In this document: piece after piece, positions 25,552-33,712 of the stretch
Position numbering within the stretch: position 1 is the stretch's first letter
Layout of the letters: every line of letters starts with the position of its first letter
Assembly: GCA_026710435.1 (NCBI GenBank)
Contig: JAPOQZ010000266.1
Coordinates: forward strand, 19,409-83,408
Length of the DNA: 64,000 nt
Direction: 5' to 3'
Origin: a bacterium
GTDB taxonomy: Bacteria > Actinomycetota > Acidimicrobiia > Spongiisociales > Spongiisociaceae
Program-made: the position numbers and the translations under genes
The notes under the pieces: generated by a model
What the model was told of the DNA's origin: nothing
Databases searched by the model: none
What the model saw: the letters and a program-made list of their open reading frames with translations, nothing else

Positions 25552-26536
25552 ACACGGAACCGCTCTCGGGGTCTCCGTATGCGGGGTCGACAACCTCGAG
25601 GGATCGCTGGAGTACTACCGGGACCTGGTCGGCCTCGATGTCGTCGATAGGGGAACCTGGTCTGGTCGGGAGTTCGAGGATCACTGGCACCTGCCCGCCG
25701 GGAGTTCGGCCCGGACCGCCCTGCTCGGCTTCGGTGGCAGTCCTGTGGGCCGCGTACTGCTTCTCGAGTTCGACGCCTCCCAACGTCTGCGGGTACGGCC
25801 GCAGAAGGAGCGGGCCTTCTACGGGTTGTTCAACCTCAACTTCTACTGCTACGACATCCCGGCGGCGGTAGTGGAACTGAAGGAGCGCGGCTACGACGTG
25901 TGGAGCGATCCGCTCACCTACGATGTCTCGGCCCAGGCCGGCCAACCCACCGAGGTCCTGTACGACGGGCCTGACGGGGTCATCATCAACCTCGTCCAGC
26001 CGGCTGGCGGGGGAGGGACCGCCGTGGGCGAGATGAAGGCTTACCTGGACTCTCACGGTGTCACGCAGCGGGGCTTCACAGAGGTGGCGACCTCGTCCCA
26101 TCGGGTCAAGGACCGGGAGGCGGCTTTTGCCTTCCACCGCGATGTCCTCGGCCAGGACGTGTTCATAGACGCCACCCTCGGATCCGAGACCAGTAACCAA
26201 CTGTGGGCCCTCCCGGACGAGGCTCGTACGAGGGCTACGTTCATGCGGGGTGCCCATCCGTTCGGCAAGGTCGTCCTGAGCCAACCCCTCAACTACCGGC
26301 CACCCGACTTCGTCCCTCGCGCGGTCGCTCCCAACATCGGCTACCTGGCGATGGTGTTCCCGGTATCGGATCTCGGCACTGCTCTGGGTGCGGCCGACCT
26401 GGGTGACGACGGAGTAATAAACCCACCCGCGGAGATGCTGCTCCCAGGCGTGGGTAGGAGGGCCGTGGCCGCCATCAGGGCTCCCGGCAGTGGGGCACGC
26501 TACGAACTCATGGAGGACGAGGTCCCTCTGCCCTGA
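25544..26536 (+). CDS. Two-domain VOC family protein
   Basis: A 330-aa protein with two glyoxalase/VOC modules: ALGVSVCGVDNLEGSLEYYRDLVGL at the N-terminus and a second starting about residue 182 (FTEVATSSHRVKDREAAFAFHRDVLGQ). The first module ends with LYDGPDGVIINLVQP. The ATG at 25544 follows an AGGAG ribosome site inside the preceding gene's 3' end. Like the other three VOC proteins here, it is about 310-330 aa and partners with a different enzyme (here the tandem alpha/beta protein). A lyase, isomerase or dioxygenase reaction on a metal-chelated substrate is possible. Metal ligands cannot be assigned with confidence. Confidence 0.8.
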   Translation: MSEHGTALGVSVCGVDNLEGSLEYYRDLVGLDVVDRGTWSGREFEDHWHLPAGSSARTALLGFGGSPVGRVLLLEFDASQRLRVRPQKERAFYGLFNLNFYCYDIPAAVVELKERGYDVWSDPLTYDVSAQAGQPTEVLYDGPDGVIINLVQPAGGGGTAVGEMKAYLDSHGVTQRGFTEVATSSHRVKDREAAFAFHRDVLGQDVFIDATLGSETSNQLWALPDEARTRATFMRGAHPFGKVVLSQPLNYRPPDFVPRAVAPNIGYLAMVFPVSDLGTALGAADLGDDGVINPPAEMLLPGVGRRAVAAIRAPGSGARYELMEDEVPLP

Positions 26537-26614
26537 GTCAACACAGCAACCGGAGAACGTCGGTTCATGGCGCATGCTTGGTCGCTGCGCCACCGTAGCT
26601 GTACAGTCCATCTG

Positions 26615-27655
26615 GTGCGGGGCGCCATATACCGGGAGTTCAACGGGCCGATCACGGTGCAGGAATTGCCCGATCCGCTGCTGCCCGACGACGGGGTACT
26701 GATCGAGGTGAGGGCTTCGGGGCTGTGCCGGAGCGATCTGTTCGCCTGGCACGGCCACGACCGCGACATCTCGTTGCCGCACGTACCAGGGCACGAGTTC
26801 GCCGGAGTGGTCGCAGGAGTAGGTGCAGGCGTAGCGCGCTGGTCGGTGGGTGACCGGGTGACCGCACCTTTCTGCTGCGGTTGCGGCGCCTGCGACCAGT
26901 GCGACGCGGGTAACGAGCAGATCTGCGACAACTACTTCCAGCCCGGATTCACCCATTGGGGCGCCTTCGCCCGCCTTTGCGCAATCCCCCACGCCGATAC
27001 CAACCTGGCGGAACTCCCGGAGGAACTGTCGTTCGAGCATGGCGCCATCCTCGGCTGCCGCATGATCACCGCTTACCGGGCCCTTGTCGAGCGGGCCCGG
27101 CTTGTCTCGGGCGAGTGGCTGGCCGTCCACGGATGTGGAGGACTCGGACTGTGCATGGTGATGATCGGCGCGGCTGTCGGCGCCCGGGTGGTGGCTGTGG
27201 ACATCGACGAGGACGCTCTGGCTCTGGCGAGGGCTGCGGGCGCGGTCTCGGCCGTCACCGCCGATCCCGACAACGGCCGGGCCACGGTGGGAGCGGTGCG
27301 CGACGCCACAGCCGGGGGCGCCCACGTGTCGGTCGATGCCCTGGGAAACGCCGAGGTGGCCGCCAACTCGATCCGGAGCCTGCGCAAGCAAGGACGCCAT
27401 GTGCAGGCGGGGCTGGTGGCCCGGCGTGCGACGGCGCTACCGATCGCAACGGTCGTGGCCAAGGAGCTCGAAGTGCTCGGAACGAAGGGGATGTCGGCTC
27501 GCCGTTACCCGGCCCTCATGGAGTTGATCCGAGCCTCGCGCATCGACCTGAGCCTCCTGGTCCAGCGGACTATGGGGCTTGGCGACCTGCCTGAGGCGTT
27601 CGAGGCCATGGAGCGCTTCGGTGGAAGCGGCGTCGCGGTTGTCAACGACTTCTGA
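26615..27655 (+). CDS. Zinc-dependent alcohol dehydrogenase (MDR family)
   Basis: A 346-aa medium-chain dehydrogenase. The catalytic zinc ligands appear as GLCRSD (Cys38) and PGHEFAG (His60, Glu61). The structural zinc site is the four-cysteine cluster CGACDQCDAGNEQIC (Cys90, 93, 96, 104). The Rossmann motif HGCGGLGL near 168 is followed by VVAVDID, whose acidic residue favours NAD(H). Start GTG 26615 gives the canonical N-terminus; an upstream in-frame ATG at 26567 would add 16 atypical residues. There is no ribosome site, so the message may be leaderless or read through from the VOC gene. It oxidises an alcohol or reduces an aldehyde of unknown structure. Confidence 0.9.
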   Translation: MRGAIYREFNGPITVQELPDPLLPDDGVLIEVRASGLCRSDLFAWHGHDRDISLPHVPGHEFAGVVAGVGAGVARWSVGDRVTAPFCCGCGACDQCDAGNEQICDNYFQPGFTHWGAFARLCAIPHADTNLAELPEELSFEHGAILGCRMITAYRALVERARLVSGEWLAVHGCGGLGLCMVMIGAAVGARVVAVDIDEDALALARAAGAVSAVTADPDNGRATVGAVRDATAGGAHVSVDALGNAEVAANSIRSLRKQGRHVQAGLVARRATALPIATVVAKELEVLGTKGMSARRYPALMELIRASRIDLSLLVQRTMGLGDLPEAFEAMERFGGSGVAVVNDF

Positions 27656-27765
27656 ACTTCAAGCAGGGGTCAGCGGAAAACCGACTCTCTGTCGACAGTA
27701 CGGTCGTGCGGCCAGAGAGTTGTACTCGAGCATCTTCACCAGACCTGACATCGTCAGATTGTTTA

Positions 27766-27871
27766 TGGCAGGCTGCTGAACAACGACGATTGCTCGGGCC
27801 TTCCGCCTGCCGACCCAGGAGTCATTCCGACGATTGTCGTGCCGCTCGTGGATTGCGCAGTATTCCTCCTA
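27766..27871 (+). mobile_element. Repeat family A copy 3 (decayed)
   Basis: A diverged family A copy: GGCTGCTGAACAACGACGATTGCTCGGGCC on the left (quoted block at 27771-27800) and GTGGATTGCGCAGTATTCCTCC on the right (27849-27869), ending at TA 27870-27871. It abuts element D1 at that TA. Confidence 0.7.
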
Positions 27872-28203
27872 GTGTCCTGTATCGGGAGTTCGCTGGAGAT
27901 AGCCGCCTCCGCCTGACATGCACCGGTTCCGGGGGTGCCGAGACCGCGAAAACCGTCGAGGTGGTCTCCTCCGGCGGGCCCTCCCCCAACCGCCACCTCC
28001 TCGGCGTCGAACGCGTCCCGCCGTACCCTCTGCGAGGGGCTGGGTGGGCAAACATGAACCAAGTCACGGTCCGGTCGGTACCGGAAGCGGACCGTTGGCG
28101 CTTTGCGGTTATCTACAAGCATGCAACAGGCCTGTGACACAACCATCCCGTCGCATGACTGCACGTCTTCTGGACACAACCGAACTAAAGACTCGGGACA
28201 GTA
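27872..28203. mobile_element. Repeat family D copy 1 (about 332 bp, TA-flanked inverted ends)
   Basis: The left end GTGTCCTGTATCGGGAGTTC and the right end (reverse complement CTGTCCCGAGTCTTTAGTTC) form inverted termini of about 21 bp between TA at 27870-27871 and TA at 28202-28203. The interior shares blocks with 63827-64000 (for example CGCGAAAACC and CCGCCACCTCC). No transposase ORF is recognisable. It looks like an internally deleted transposon or MITE. Together with A3 it fills most of the 27656-28287 gap. Confidence 0.6.
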
Positions 28204-28287
28204 GGAGGGGTGCGCGGCTTGCGACGTTTGGACGGCTGGATGGCTGCGACCGGCGGCTTTCGGCGTTCTTCCTTTACGGGTGGACGT

Positions 28288-29247
28288 TCAGACCGGGGGT
28301 GGGGAAGGGGTTCGGGAAGTGTGCTCGGCCGACAGCAGGGCTTTCCCGGAGGGGCTCATCAGGGCGGCCGCCACCCCTATGAGGGTTACCGCTCCGCCGC
28401 CGACATGGACCAGCGTCACAGTTTCTCCGAGGAAGAACCAGGCCATGGCTCCTGCCAGGAAGGGAAGGGCGAGGTTCATGAGCGGAGGTACGTTGGCCGG
28501 CACCCAGCGCAGGCTCCAAGTCAGCAGGATGGCGCCGAGGCCGCCCGGTATGACGACCAGGCCCAGGACGTAGAACATGTCGGTGCTCGTAACTTGCCAG
28601 ATGTCCTGGCGGGTGACGAGACAGAACAGCGACACGAACAGGGCGCTGACCAGGAGATAGCCCATCGTCAACGGCATGGTGTCCATCGTTCCCCTGGCCA
28701 GCTTCAGGGTTACGAACTGCAGCGAGTAGGCGATCACGGACACGACGCCCAGAGCGATACCGAATGGGTTGCCGTCCGCTCCGGTGGACCCCCCAAGGAT
28801 CACCACGGACGAACCAAGAATCGCCACCAGCGTCCACAGTCGGAAGCGTATGCCTGGACGTTCCCCGAACAGCGGGATGGCCCACAGCGCGATGAGGACC
28901 GGATTGAGCATGGTCAGCAGCGAGATGTCCGCAACGGACGTGAACTTGACCGCGATCATGAACATAGTGGTGGACACCGCATTGAAGAAACCCGCCCAAG
29001 CCGGGATCTTCCACTCCCGGCCGCCTGGCAGGGCGAGATCGAGACGCCCGGCTAGGGCGACCACTGCGAAGGTCACCGCGATCCCGATCCAGGAGCGCCA
29101 GAACGCGAACACCGGACCGCTCGTCGATGACGCTTGGACGAAGACCGGAGCGGTGCTGAAGGCGACCACCGACAGCCCGATCATTATCAGAGGTCGGCGC
29201 GTGCCGAGGTCACGCAGCCTTCGTGCTGCGGAGGGGGGGTTCAGCAC
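28288..29247 (-). CDS. EamA/DMT family transporter
   Basis: About 319 aa with ten predicted membrane helices in two homologous halves, the mark of the drug/metabolite transporter superfamily. The first half begins PLIMIGLSVVAFSTAPVFV and contains FWRSWIGIAVTF. The second begins around FGIALGVVSVIAYSLQFV and contains LVVIPGGLGAILLTWSLRW and FFLGE. It probably exports a metabolite or amino-acid-like compound. Start GTG 29247 is a compromise; the frame stays open to 29337, where a family A element begins, so the original 5' region may have been altered by insertion. The extreme C-terminus (SAEHTSRTPSPPPV) is polar. Confidence 0.8.
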   Translation of the reverse strand: MLNPPSAARRLRDLGTRRPLIMIGLSVVAFSTAPVFVQASSTSGPVFAFWRSWIGIAVTFAVVALAGRLDLALPGGREWKIPAWAGFFNAVSTTMFMIAVKFTSVADISLLTMLNPVLIALWAIPLFGERPGIRFRLWTLVAILGSSVVILGGSTGADGNPFGIALGVVSVIAYSLQFVTLKLARGTMDTMPLTMGYLLVSALFVSLFCLVTRQDIWQVTSTDMFYVLGLVVIPGGLGAILLTWSLRWVPANVPPLMNLALPFLAGAMAWFFLGETVTLVHVGGGAVTLIGVAAALMSPSGKALLSAEHTSRTPSPPPV

Positions 29248-29337
29248 TTCACTCGAGTGCTGAACACGGTGCGGGGGTCGTTCTCCATTTCGCCCTCTCG
29301 GAGGGTGCGCGGATGGGCGGGCGCGACCTTCTCCCAA

Positions 29338-29438
29338 GGGGAGTGCCGAACAGTGACGATTGCTCGGGCCTGCCGCCCGCCGACCCAGGAACCATGCCGG
29401 CGATGGCAGGCGCTGGTGGATTGCTCGGCACCCTCCTA
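29338..29438 (+). mobile_element. Repeat family A copy 4
   Basis: The left end GGGAGTGCCGAACAGTGACG (29338 onward, flanked by AA, a mutated TA) and the right end GGATTGCTCGGCACCCTCC precede TA at 29437-29438. It keeps the interior CTCGGGCCTGCCGCCCGCC block. It lies upstream of the EamA gene. From 29439 to 29568 no gene is seen. Confidence 0.75.
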
Positions 29439-29568
29439 AACTCTACGCAGTCCGCATGTGAAACACCGCCGGATGTTTCTGAGTTGTCGCTAAGCGTCGC
29501 CGCCACCGTTGTTCCCGGGTGAGCAACACCCCTCAGCGCGCCCTCCACGAGCGCCTCGCCTGGCTCCA

Positions 29569-30525
29569 TCACAGGGGTTGGCGGATCTCGAAGCGTTCCT
29601 CGTTGGGTCCGGCCAGGATCGCGATCCTGTACCGATCACCTCCCACCGGCACTTCCGATGGGCCGGCGAGGATCTCGTCGGGGTTGGCCCGGTCCAGGAC
29701 CTCGTCCAGGTCCGCCACATCGTGGGTATAGAGGGAGATTCCGAGGTTGCGGGGATGCATGCGACCTGTGAGCCGGCGTCCGGTGCCCTCGTAGAAGTGG
29801 ACGAGGAGGTACTTGCCGCTCGGGTCCGGCGGTGCATTGAATACCAGGAAGTGCATAGGTGTGCCGGGAGGAGCTCCCACCAGTTCGTTGGCGACGTCGA
29901 GCAGGTCGTCGGCGACGTCGGCCGCGCTGCGGACATTCAATCCCAGCACCTCCCCGTAGAAACGTCTACTGGTGTCGGGATCGTCGCATATGACCGAAAC
30001 CGTGGCGATCTCGCTGTAGCGGGCGCCGGGTGGTTGAACCCGGTGCGAGCTGGCCGGGTGGTTGACCGCCACCATGAGCAGGAAGGGAACCCCGTCCGGG
30101 CCGGTGAACAGCAGTTCCTCCGTCTCGGTAGGTCCGATCACGTAGTGGATCGGTCGCGAACGGGGAGGGAAGCCGGCGGCGGTCATCTCGGCGATGGCCT
30201 CGGCCAGGTCATGGTTCGCGTAGAAGTCGATCGCCTTGGGACCCACGTCCACGGCCGCGTCCGGACCGTCAAGGTCATCTCGCACCCGCTGCGTGGCAGG
30301 CGGGTCGTGTTCCACCAACCGGAGGTGGCCACTCGGGTAGCCCTGATAGGAGAGGTGAGTGACCCGCGCTGTGGTCTCCGGGTCCAGACCCCAGAGGTCG
30401 AGGAGTGGGCGGCTTGCCTCCCACTGAGACTCGATGCGAAGGCCTACCACGTCACGGAACAGGCGTAGGGCTGCCCCGGTTTCGCTTACACCGATGGTCA
30501 CTATCCGCAACGGTCCTACGGACAT
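29569..30525 (-). CDS. Two-domain VOC family protein
   Basis: A 318-aa protein from ATG 30525 (purine-rich GGAAAGGA upstream). Two VOC modules: LRIVTIGVSETGAALRLFRDVVGL at the N-terminus, and about residue 170 ARYSEIATVSVICDDPDTSRRFYGEVLGLNV. Strand-terminal acidic residues (LFTGPDGVPFLLMV; ERFEIRQPL) mark the ends of the modules. It is related in plan to the three other double-VOC proteins of this window but diverged from them. A family B element (30566-30768) separates it from the LLM oxidoreductase transcribed in the same direction, so the two were probably once closer neighbours. Reaction unknown. Confidence 0.8.
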   Translation of the reverse strand: MSVGPLRIVTIGVSETGAALRLFRDVVGLRIESQWEASRPLLDLWGLDPETTARVTHLSYQGYPSGHLRLVEHDPPATQRVRDDLDGPDAAVDVGPKAIDFYANHDLAEAIAEMTAAGFPPRSRPIHYVIGPTETEELLFTGPDGVPFLLMVAVNHPASSHRVQPPGARYSEIATVSVICDDPDTSRRFYGEVLGLNVRSAADVADDLLDVANELVGAPPGTPMHFLVFNAPPDPSGKYLLVHFYEGTGRRLTGRMHPRNLGISLYTHDVADLDEVLDRANPDEILAGPSEVPVGGDRYRIAILAGPNEERFEIRQPL

Positions 30526-30565
30526 GTCGCGTCCTTTCCGGAGGATAGGTTCGATCCTACTCCGA

Positions 30566-30768
30566 GCCCCGATTGTCCATCGGGGTTTGCACCGGAGGAA
30601 CGGGGTGTGGGATGTGAGCTTCTGGCGAGGGACTCCGGCCCCCTCGATAGTCTCGTTTCGGCCCGGTGCCACCTTCACCTGTTGAATGAAGCCCGGCCCG
30701 ATCGCGATGGACTGGCTGATGCGGCATGTTGCCCCGGGCATGTCTGGAAACACGAAGATTCAGCGCTG
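30566..30768 (-). mobile_element. Repeat family B copy 4
   Basis: The left end GCCCCGATTGTCCATCGGGG begins at 30566 and the right end (ACACGAAGATTCAGCGCTG) at about 30768. The flanking TAs are mutated. The right border overlaps the last codon and stop of the LLM gene at 30760, so the element supplies that gene's 3' end. Confidence 0.7.
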
Positions 30769-31779
30769 GGTACCTGCCAGGATCGCCTCGCGGAGTTCGG
30801 CTCTCGCCACCGCGGCATCCTGCCGGGTCAGCCCGAAGGGTTCCGGCAGGTGCGAGTAGAAGTTTCCGCATCCCACGGGCACCACCTCGTCAACCTCATC
30901 CACTGCCGCCAGATTCATCATGACCCGATCCGGCGTGCTGACCAGGATGAAGTCACGTACCAGATCGTCGGTCAGCAGCCGGGCCGCATCCTTCCAACGT
31001 CCGAGCCCCACGAGCCCGGCGAATTCGTCGCTCAGCTCCCGGCCCGCAGCTTCGGCGAGGCGCTCCTTGTACCAGGGCCTCGACATAGCCACGGTGAGAT
31101 CAGCACGCGCCAGGTGGAGTGCCCTCTCCTCGTCTGGATCCACGGAGACCACCATTCCCGTGCTGAGATGGAACGGCCGGGCCCGATCCCGGTTGACGCT
31201 GATAATGGATATCCGGTTCCGTAGGACGGGGCGGGCTGTCATGAGATGCAGGATCACGCCGTCGCTGTGGCGGGCCGCCCACCGGAGGGTCTTGGGACCC
31301 TGCGCTCCGATCACGACCGGGACCCGGTCCGCGCCGAGACCCAATCCCGGCGAAGCAGCGCGGTGGTGATCGGTCACTATCTCGACCGGTTCGCCGGCAC
31401 GTCCCCGCAGCACGGCTAGGACGCACTCGGTGAAGCTGCGCAGGCGCGCCAGGGGAGGCCGGTATCCCACGCCATGGGAGTGTTCGTTCGTGGTCGGTGT
31501 TCCGATTCCCAGGCCGAGGACGAGCCTGCGTCCGAAACTTGCGATGCTCGCGGCCGCGAGTGCGGTCTGGAGGGGTGAGCGGGTGGGCAGCGCGACTCCG
31601 ATCGAGAGCGGGACGTGCTCGGTGGCGGTCAAGGCCAGAGTGGCATCGACGAAGCCGTCCCGGCCCGGTACATCTGCCGACAGGATACTGCTGGATCGGC
31701 CAAGCTCGGCCCGTCGACAATCATCGAACCAGTCACGCGAAGACTCGGACAGCGCCCGGCAATAGGAGACATGTGCCAT
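30760..31779 (-). CDS. LLM class F420-dependent oxidoreductase
   Basis: A 339-aa luciferase-like protein, second of its class here. The start ATG 31779 gives MAHVSYCRALSESSRDW; longer upstream frames lack a ribosome site. Conserved segments are FGRRLVLGLGIGTP (around 90-103), the cofactor glycine region, and VPVVIGAQGPKTLRWAARHSDGVIL (around 180-205), a strong LLM signature. A late GLVGLGRWKDAARLLTDD matches the C-terminal helices seen in tetrahydromethanopterin-reductase-like F420 enzymes. Its final residues and stop lie in the border of a family B element, so the native C-terminus may be altered by a few residues. Substrate unknown. Confidence 0.8.
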   Translation of the reverse strand: MAHVSYCRALSESSRDWFDDCRRAELGRSSSILSADVPGRDGFVDATLALTATEHVPLSIGVALPTRSPLQTALAAASIASFGRRLVLGLGIGTPTTNEHSHGVGYRPPLARLRSFTECVLAVLRGRAGEPVEIVTDHHRAASPGLGLGADRVPVVIGAQGPKTLRWAARHSDGVILHLMTARPVLRNRISIISVNRDRARPFHLSTGMVVSVDPDEERALHLARADLTVAMSRPWYKERLAEAAGRELSDEFAGLVGLGRWKDAARLLTDDLVRDFILVSTPDRVMMNLAAVDEVDEVVPVGCGNFYSHLPEPFGLTRQDAAVARAELREAILAGTQR

Positions 31780-32035
31780 TGGTGATCTCGTCTTCTCGTG
31801 GTCGGGCATGCGGAACAACACGTAAACGCCCGCGGAGTCCTGCTTGTTCCGACTATGGGAACCATAGCTAACGCCAGAGAATAACCAACGGACACAAGGC
31901 GAGGTGATGATCCGATACGATAGGCAAAGGTTCGAGGATATCCCCCGACGATCCTGGAAATGATCGCCGTTTACAGACTTTTGAACTAGAAACCTGTAAG
32001 AAGGTTGAAGCTGGTGGGGCAGAGTATCGATTCTC

Positions 32036-32642
32036 ATGCAATTGGACAACACGGATCTGGAGATTGTTCGCCTGCTAGGAGGGTGCTGAGCAATCCACCA
32101 GCGGCCTGCCAACCGCCGGCATAATTCCTGGGCTGGCGGGCGGCAGGCCCGAGCAATCGTCATTGTTCAGCACCCTGCTAAGTGAAGACGGCCGGGCAAG
32201 TTACAGCGATATATCGAAATCCATCAGGGTTAGCGCGGGGACCGTTCGCAATCGAATCAACCACATGCGCTCAGCTGGCTTTCTCCATGTCAAGGGATGG
32301 CTCTATCCCTATCGTTCTGGGGTTGGCGTCCATGCGATCCTGCTGGTCAAGGTTCGATGCGGGCGGGTCGACGAGGCAATTTCGGCCCTCGTAGACCTCG
32401 ACGAGACCGGCTACGTGGCGACTCCGGCAGGTTCCTGGGACGCAGTGGTCGACGTATTCTGTGACGATGTGGCGCATCTACGTCGGTTTATACACGACAA
32501 GATTCAGAGGATCGATGGTGTCCTGGACTTCTCCACCCATCTCGTAACAGAGACCAAATACGAGTCGAGCGTCAACTTTCTCGGAATCTACTCTGACTCC
32601 AGGGGTGGAACTGCTCCGTCAGTGCCCCCAACCCGAGTCTGA
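32036..32642 (+). pseudogene. AsnC/Lrp-family regulator interrupted by a family A element
   Basis: ATG 32036 starts MQLDNTDLEIVRLL, the expected AsnC opening. After 42 bases the frame runs into repeat A5 and hits TGA at 32087. At 32181, directly after the second TA, the gene resumes in the reading frame SEDGRASYSDISKS, followed by the helix-turn-helix (VSAGTVRNRINHMRSAGFL) and a ligand-binding (RAM-type) domain to 32642. Removing the 103-bp element restores an uninterrupted 167-aa regulator. A TTG at 32163 inside the element is in frame with the distal part and could allow restart, but no ribosome site precedes it, and a restarted product would lack only the first helix. Most likely inactive. 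Confidence 0.85.
32078..32180 (-). mobile_element. Repeat family A copy 5 (inserted in AsnC-type gene)
   Basis: A 103-bp insertion counted with one copy of the duplicated TA (TA at 32076-32077 and 32179-32180). The left end is GGAGGGTGCTGAGCAAT and the right end ATTGTTCAGCACCCTGC. Excision at the TA rebuilds the codons CTG-CTA-AGT of the host gene, which is direct evidence of TA-targeted insertion. Confidence 0.9.
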
Positions 32643-32785
32643 CCAGCGCGGGGCGGGACTACCTGCCTGTGGAGGCGCTGGCGACCGGGTAGCATGAGGT
32701 GCCGCGGAGGCGGTTTCCGACTGTCGCCGGCCCGGAGAGTCCGTCCTTCGCATCTTGGTCAGAATGGACATCCCGGGGAGTACCG

Positions 32786-33712
32786 ATGATCTCACCTATA
32801 TCGGTTGCCACGATCGGGGTCAGCGACCTCGAGAGATCGGCCAGGTTCTACCGACACCTGCTGGATTGGGAGTTGGTGGCGGCAGGGGACGTGGACGGGC
32901 CCGATCTCGAGGCCCTATGGCGAATGCCCGCCGGCCTGCGTGGTCGGGCGGTGGTGATAGGTGCTCCCGGCACCGCCCTGGGTCGCGTCCGGCTCATCGA
33001 ATGGGCGAAGCCGGGAGAGATGGTGCGCGATCCCGCCCGGAACCAGGACTTCGGGCACTACGCCCTCAACTTTCGGGTTGGCGATCTGGAGTCGGTCTGG
33101 GAACGCCTCGAGGAGATCGGGGGCAGCGCCAGGTCGAGGCCCAACACATGGGTGGTGGCTGAAGGTATCCTCGCCCATGACTCGCTGTGCTACGACCCCG
33201 ACCGCATTACATGTGACGTGTTCGAGCTTCCCGACGAGGGCCCACTCGGTCCTCTGGGCGATCGCCCGTCCAGCGAACTCCAGACGATGGCGATCCGTCC
33301 GAGCGACATTGCTGCTTCAGTGGCGTTCTACCAGGGCTTGGGATATGAGGTTTGGTACGACCACAAGACCGACGGGATAGAGGGATTCCTCCATCTCCCG
33401 GAGGGCACCACGCTCCACAATGTGAACTTCCACATGCCGCGGCAGAGCCGTAACGGGCGCGTCGAGCTGGCCGCTTACCTCGGGTTTCCCGGAGTGCCGA
33501 CTTCGCATCTGGCGGTGCCTCCCAATATCGGCATCATGTCGATCACGTTCGAGAGCGATGACTTCGACCACGACGTGAGCCTCTTGGAGAAGGTGGGAGG
33601 CTTCCCGGTTGCTACTTCTGACGGGGTGGAGATCGTACCTTATGGGCCAACCAGGGTCGCCACGTACTTGGGACCCGACGGCGAGGCCATCGAATTGGTG
33701 GAGGTCGGATGA
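32786..33712 (+). CDS. Two-domain VOC family protein
   Basis: A 308-aa protein from ATG 32786, five bases after CGGGGAG. The N-terminal module begins ISVATIGVSDLERSARFYRHLLDW and the second about residue 165 with LQTMAIRPSDIAASVAFYQGLGY. The end AIELVEVG carries the acidic terminal residue of the fold. It is closest in layout to the protein at 16260: both have LQTMA at the start of module 2 and an AVPPN(I/H)GI stretch, so they form a paralogous pair. Its stop overlaps the ATG of the AhpD-like selenoprotein candidate (ATGA), so the two products are made together and probably act on linked steps. Confidence 0.85.
   Translation: MISPISVATIGVSDLERSARFYRHLLDWELVAAGDVDGPDLEALWRMPAGLRGRAVVIGAPGTALGRVRLIEWAKPGEMVRDPARNQDFGHYALNFRVGDLESVWERLEEIGGSARSRPNTWVVAEGILAHDSLCYDPDRITCDVFELPDEGPLGPLGDRPSSELQTMAIRPSDIAASVAFYQGLGYEVWYDHKTDGIEGFLHLPEGTTLHNVNFHMPRQSRNGRVELAAYLGFPGVPTSHLAVPPNIGIMSITFESDDFDHDVSLLEKVGGFPVATSDGVEIVPYGPTRVATYLGPDGEAIELVEVG

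Noticed and set aside
27706..28137. ORFs inside elements A3 and D1
   Set aside because: They lie wholly within inverted-repeat elements. Translations are low-complexity and have no transposase motif.
28204..28390. Plus-strand ORFs over the EamA gene end
   Set aside because: These are shadows of the minus-strand transporter, with no independent support.
32163..32642. Annotating the distal AsnC frame as an intact gene from TTG 32163
   Set aside because: The TTG is inside the inserted element with no ribosome site. The original ATG at 32036 and the TA duplication show an interrupted gene.
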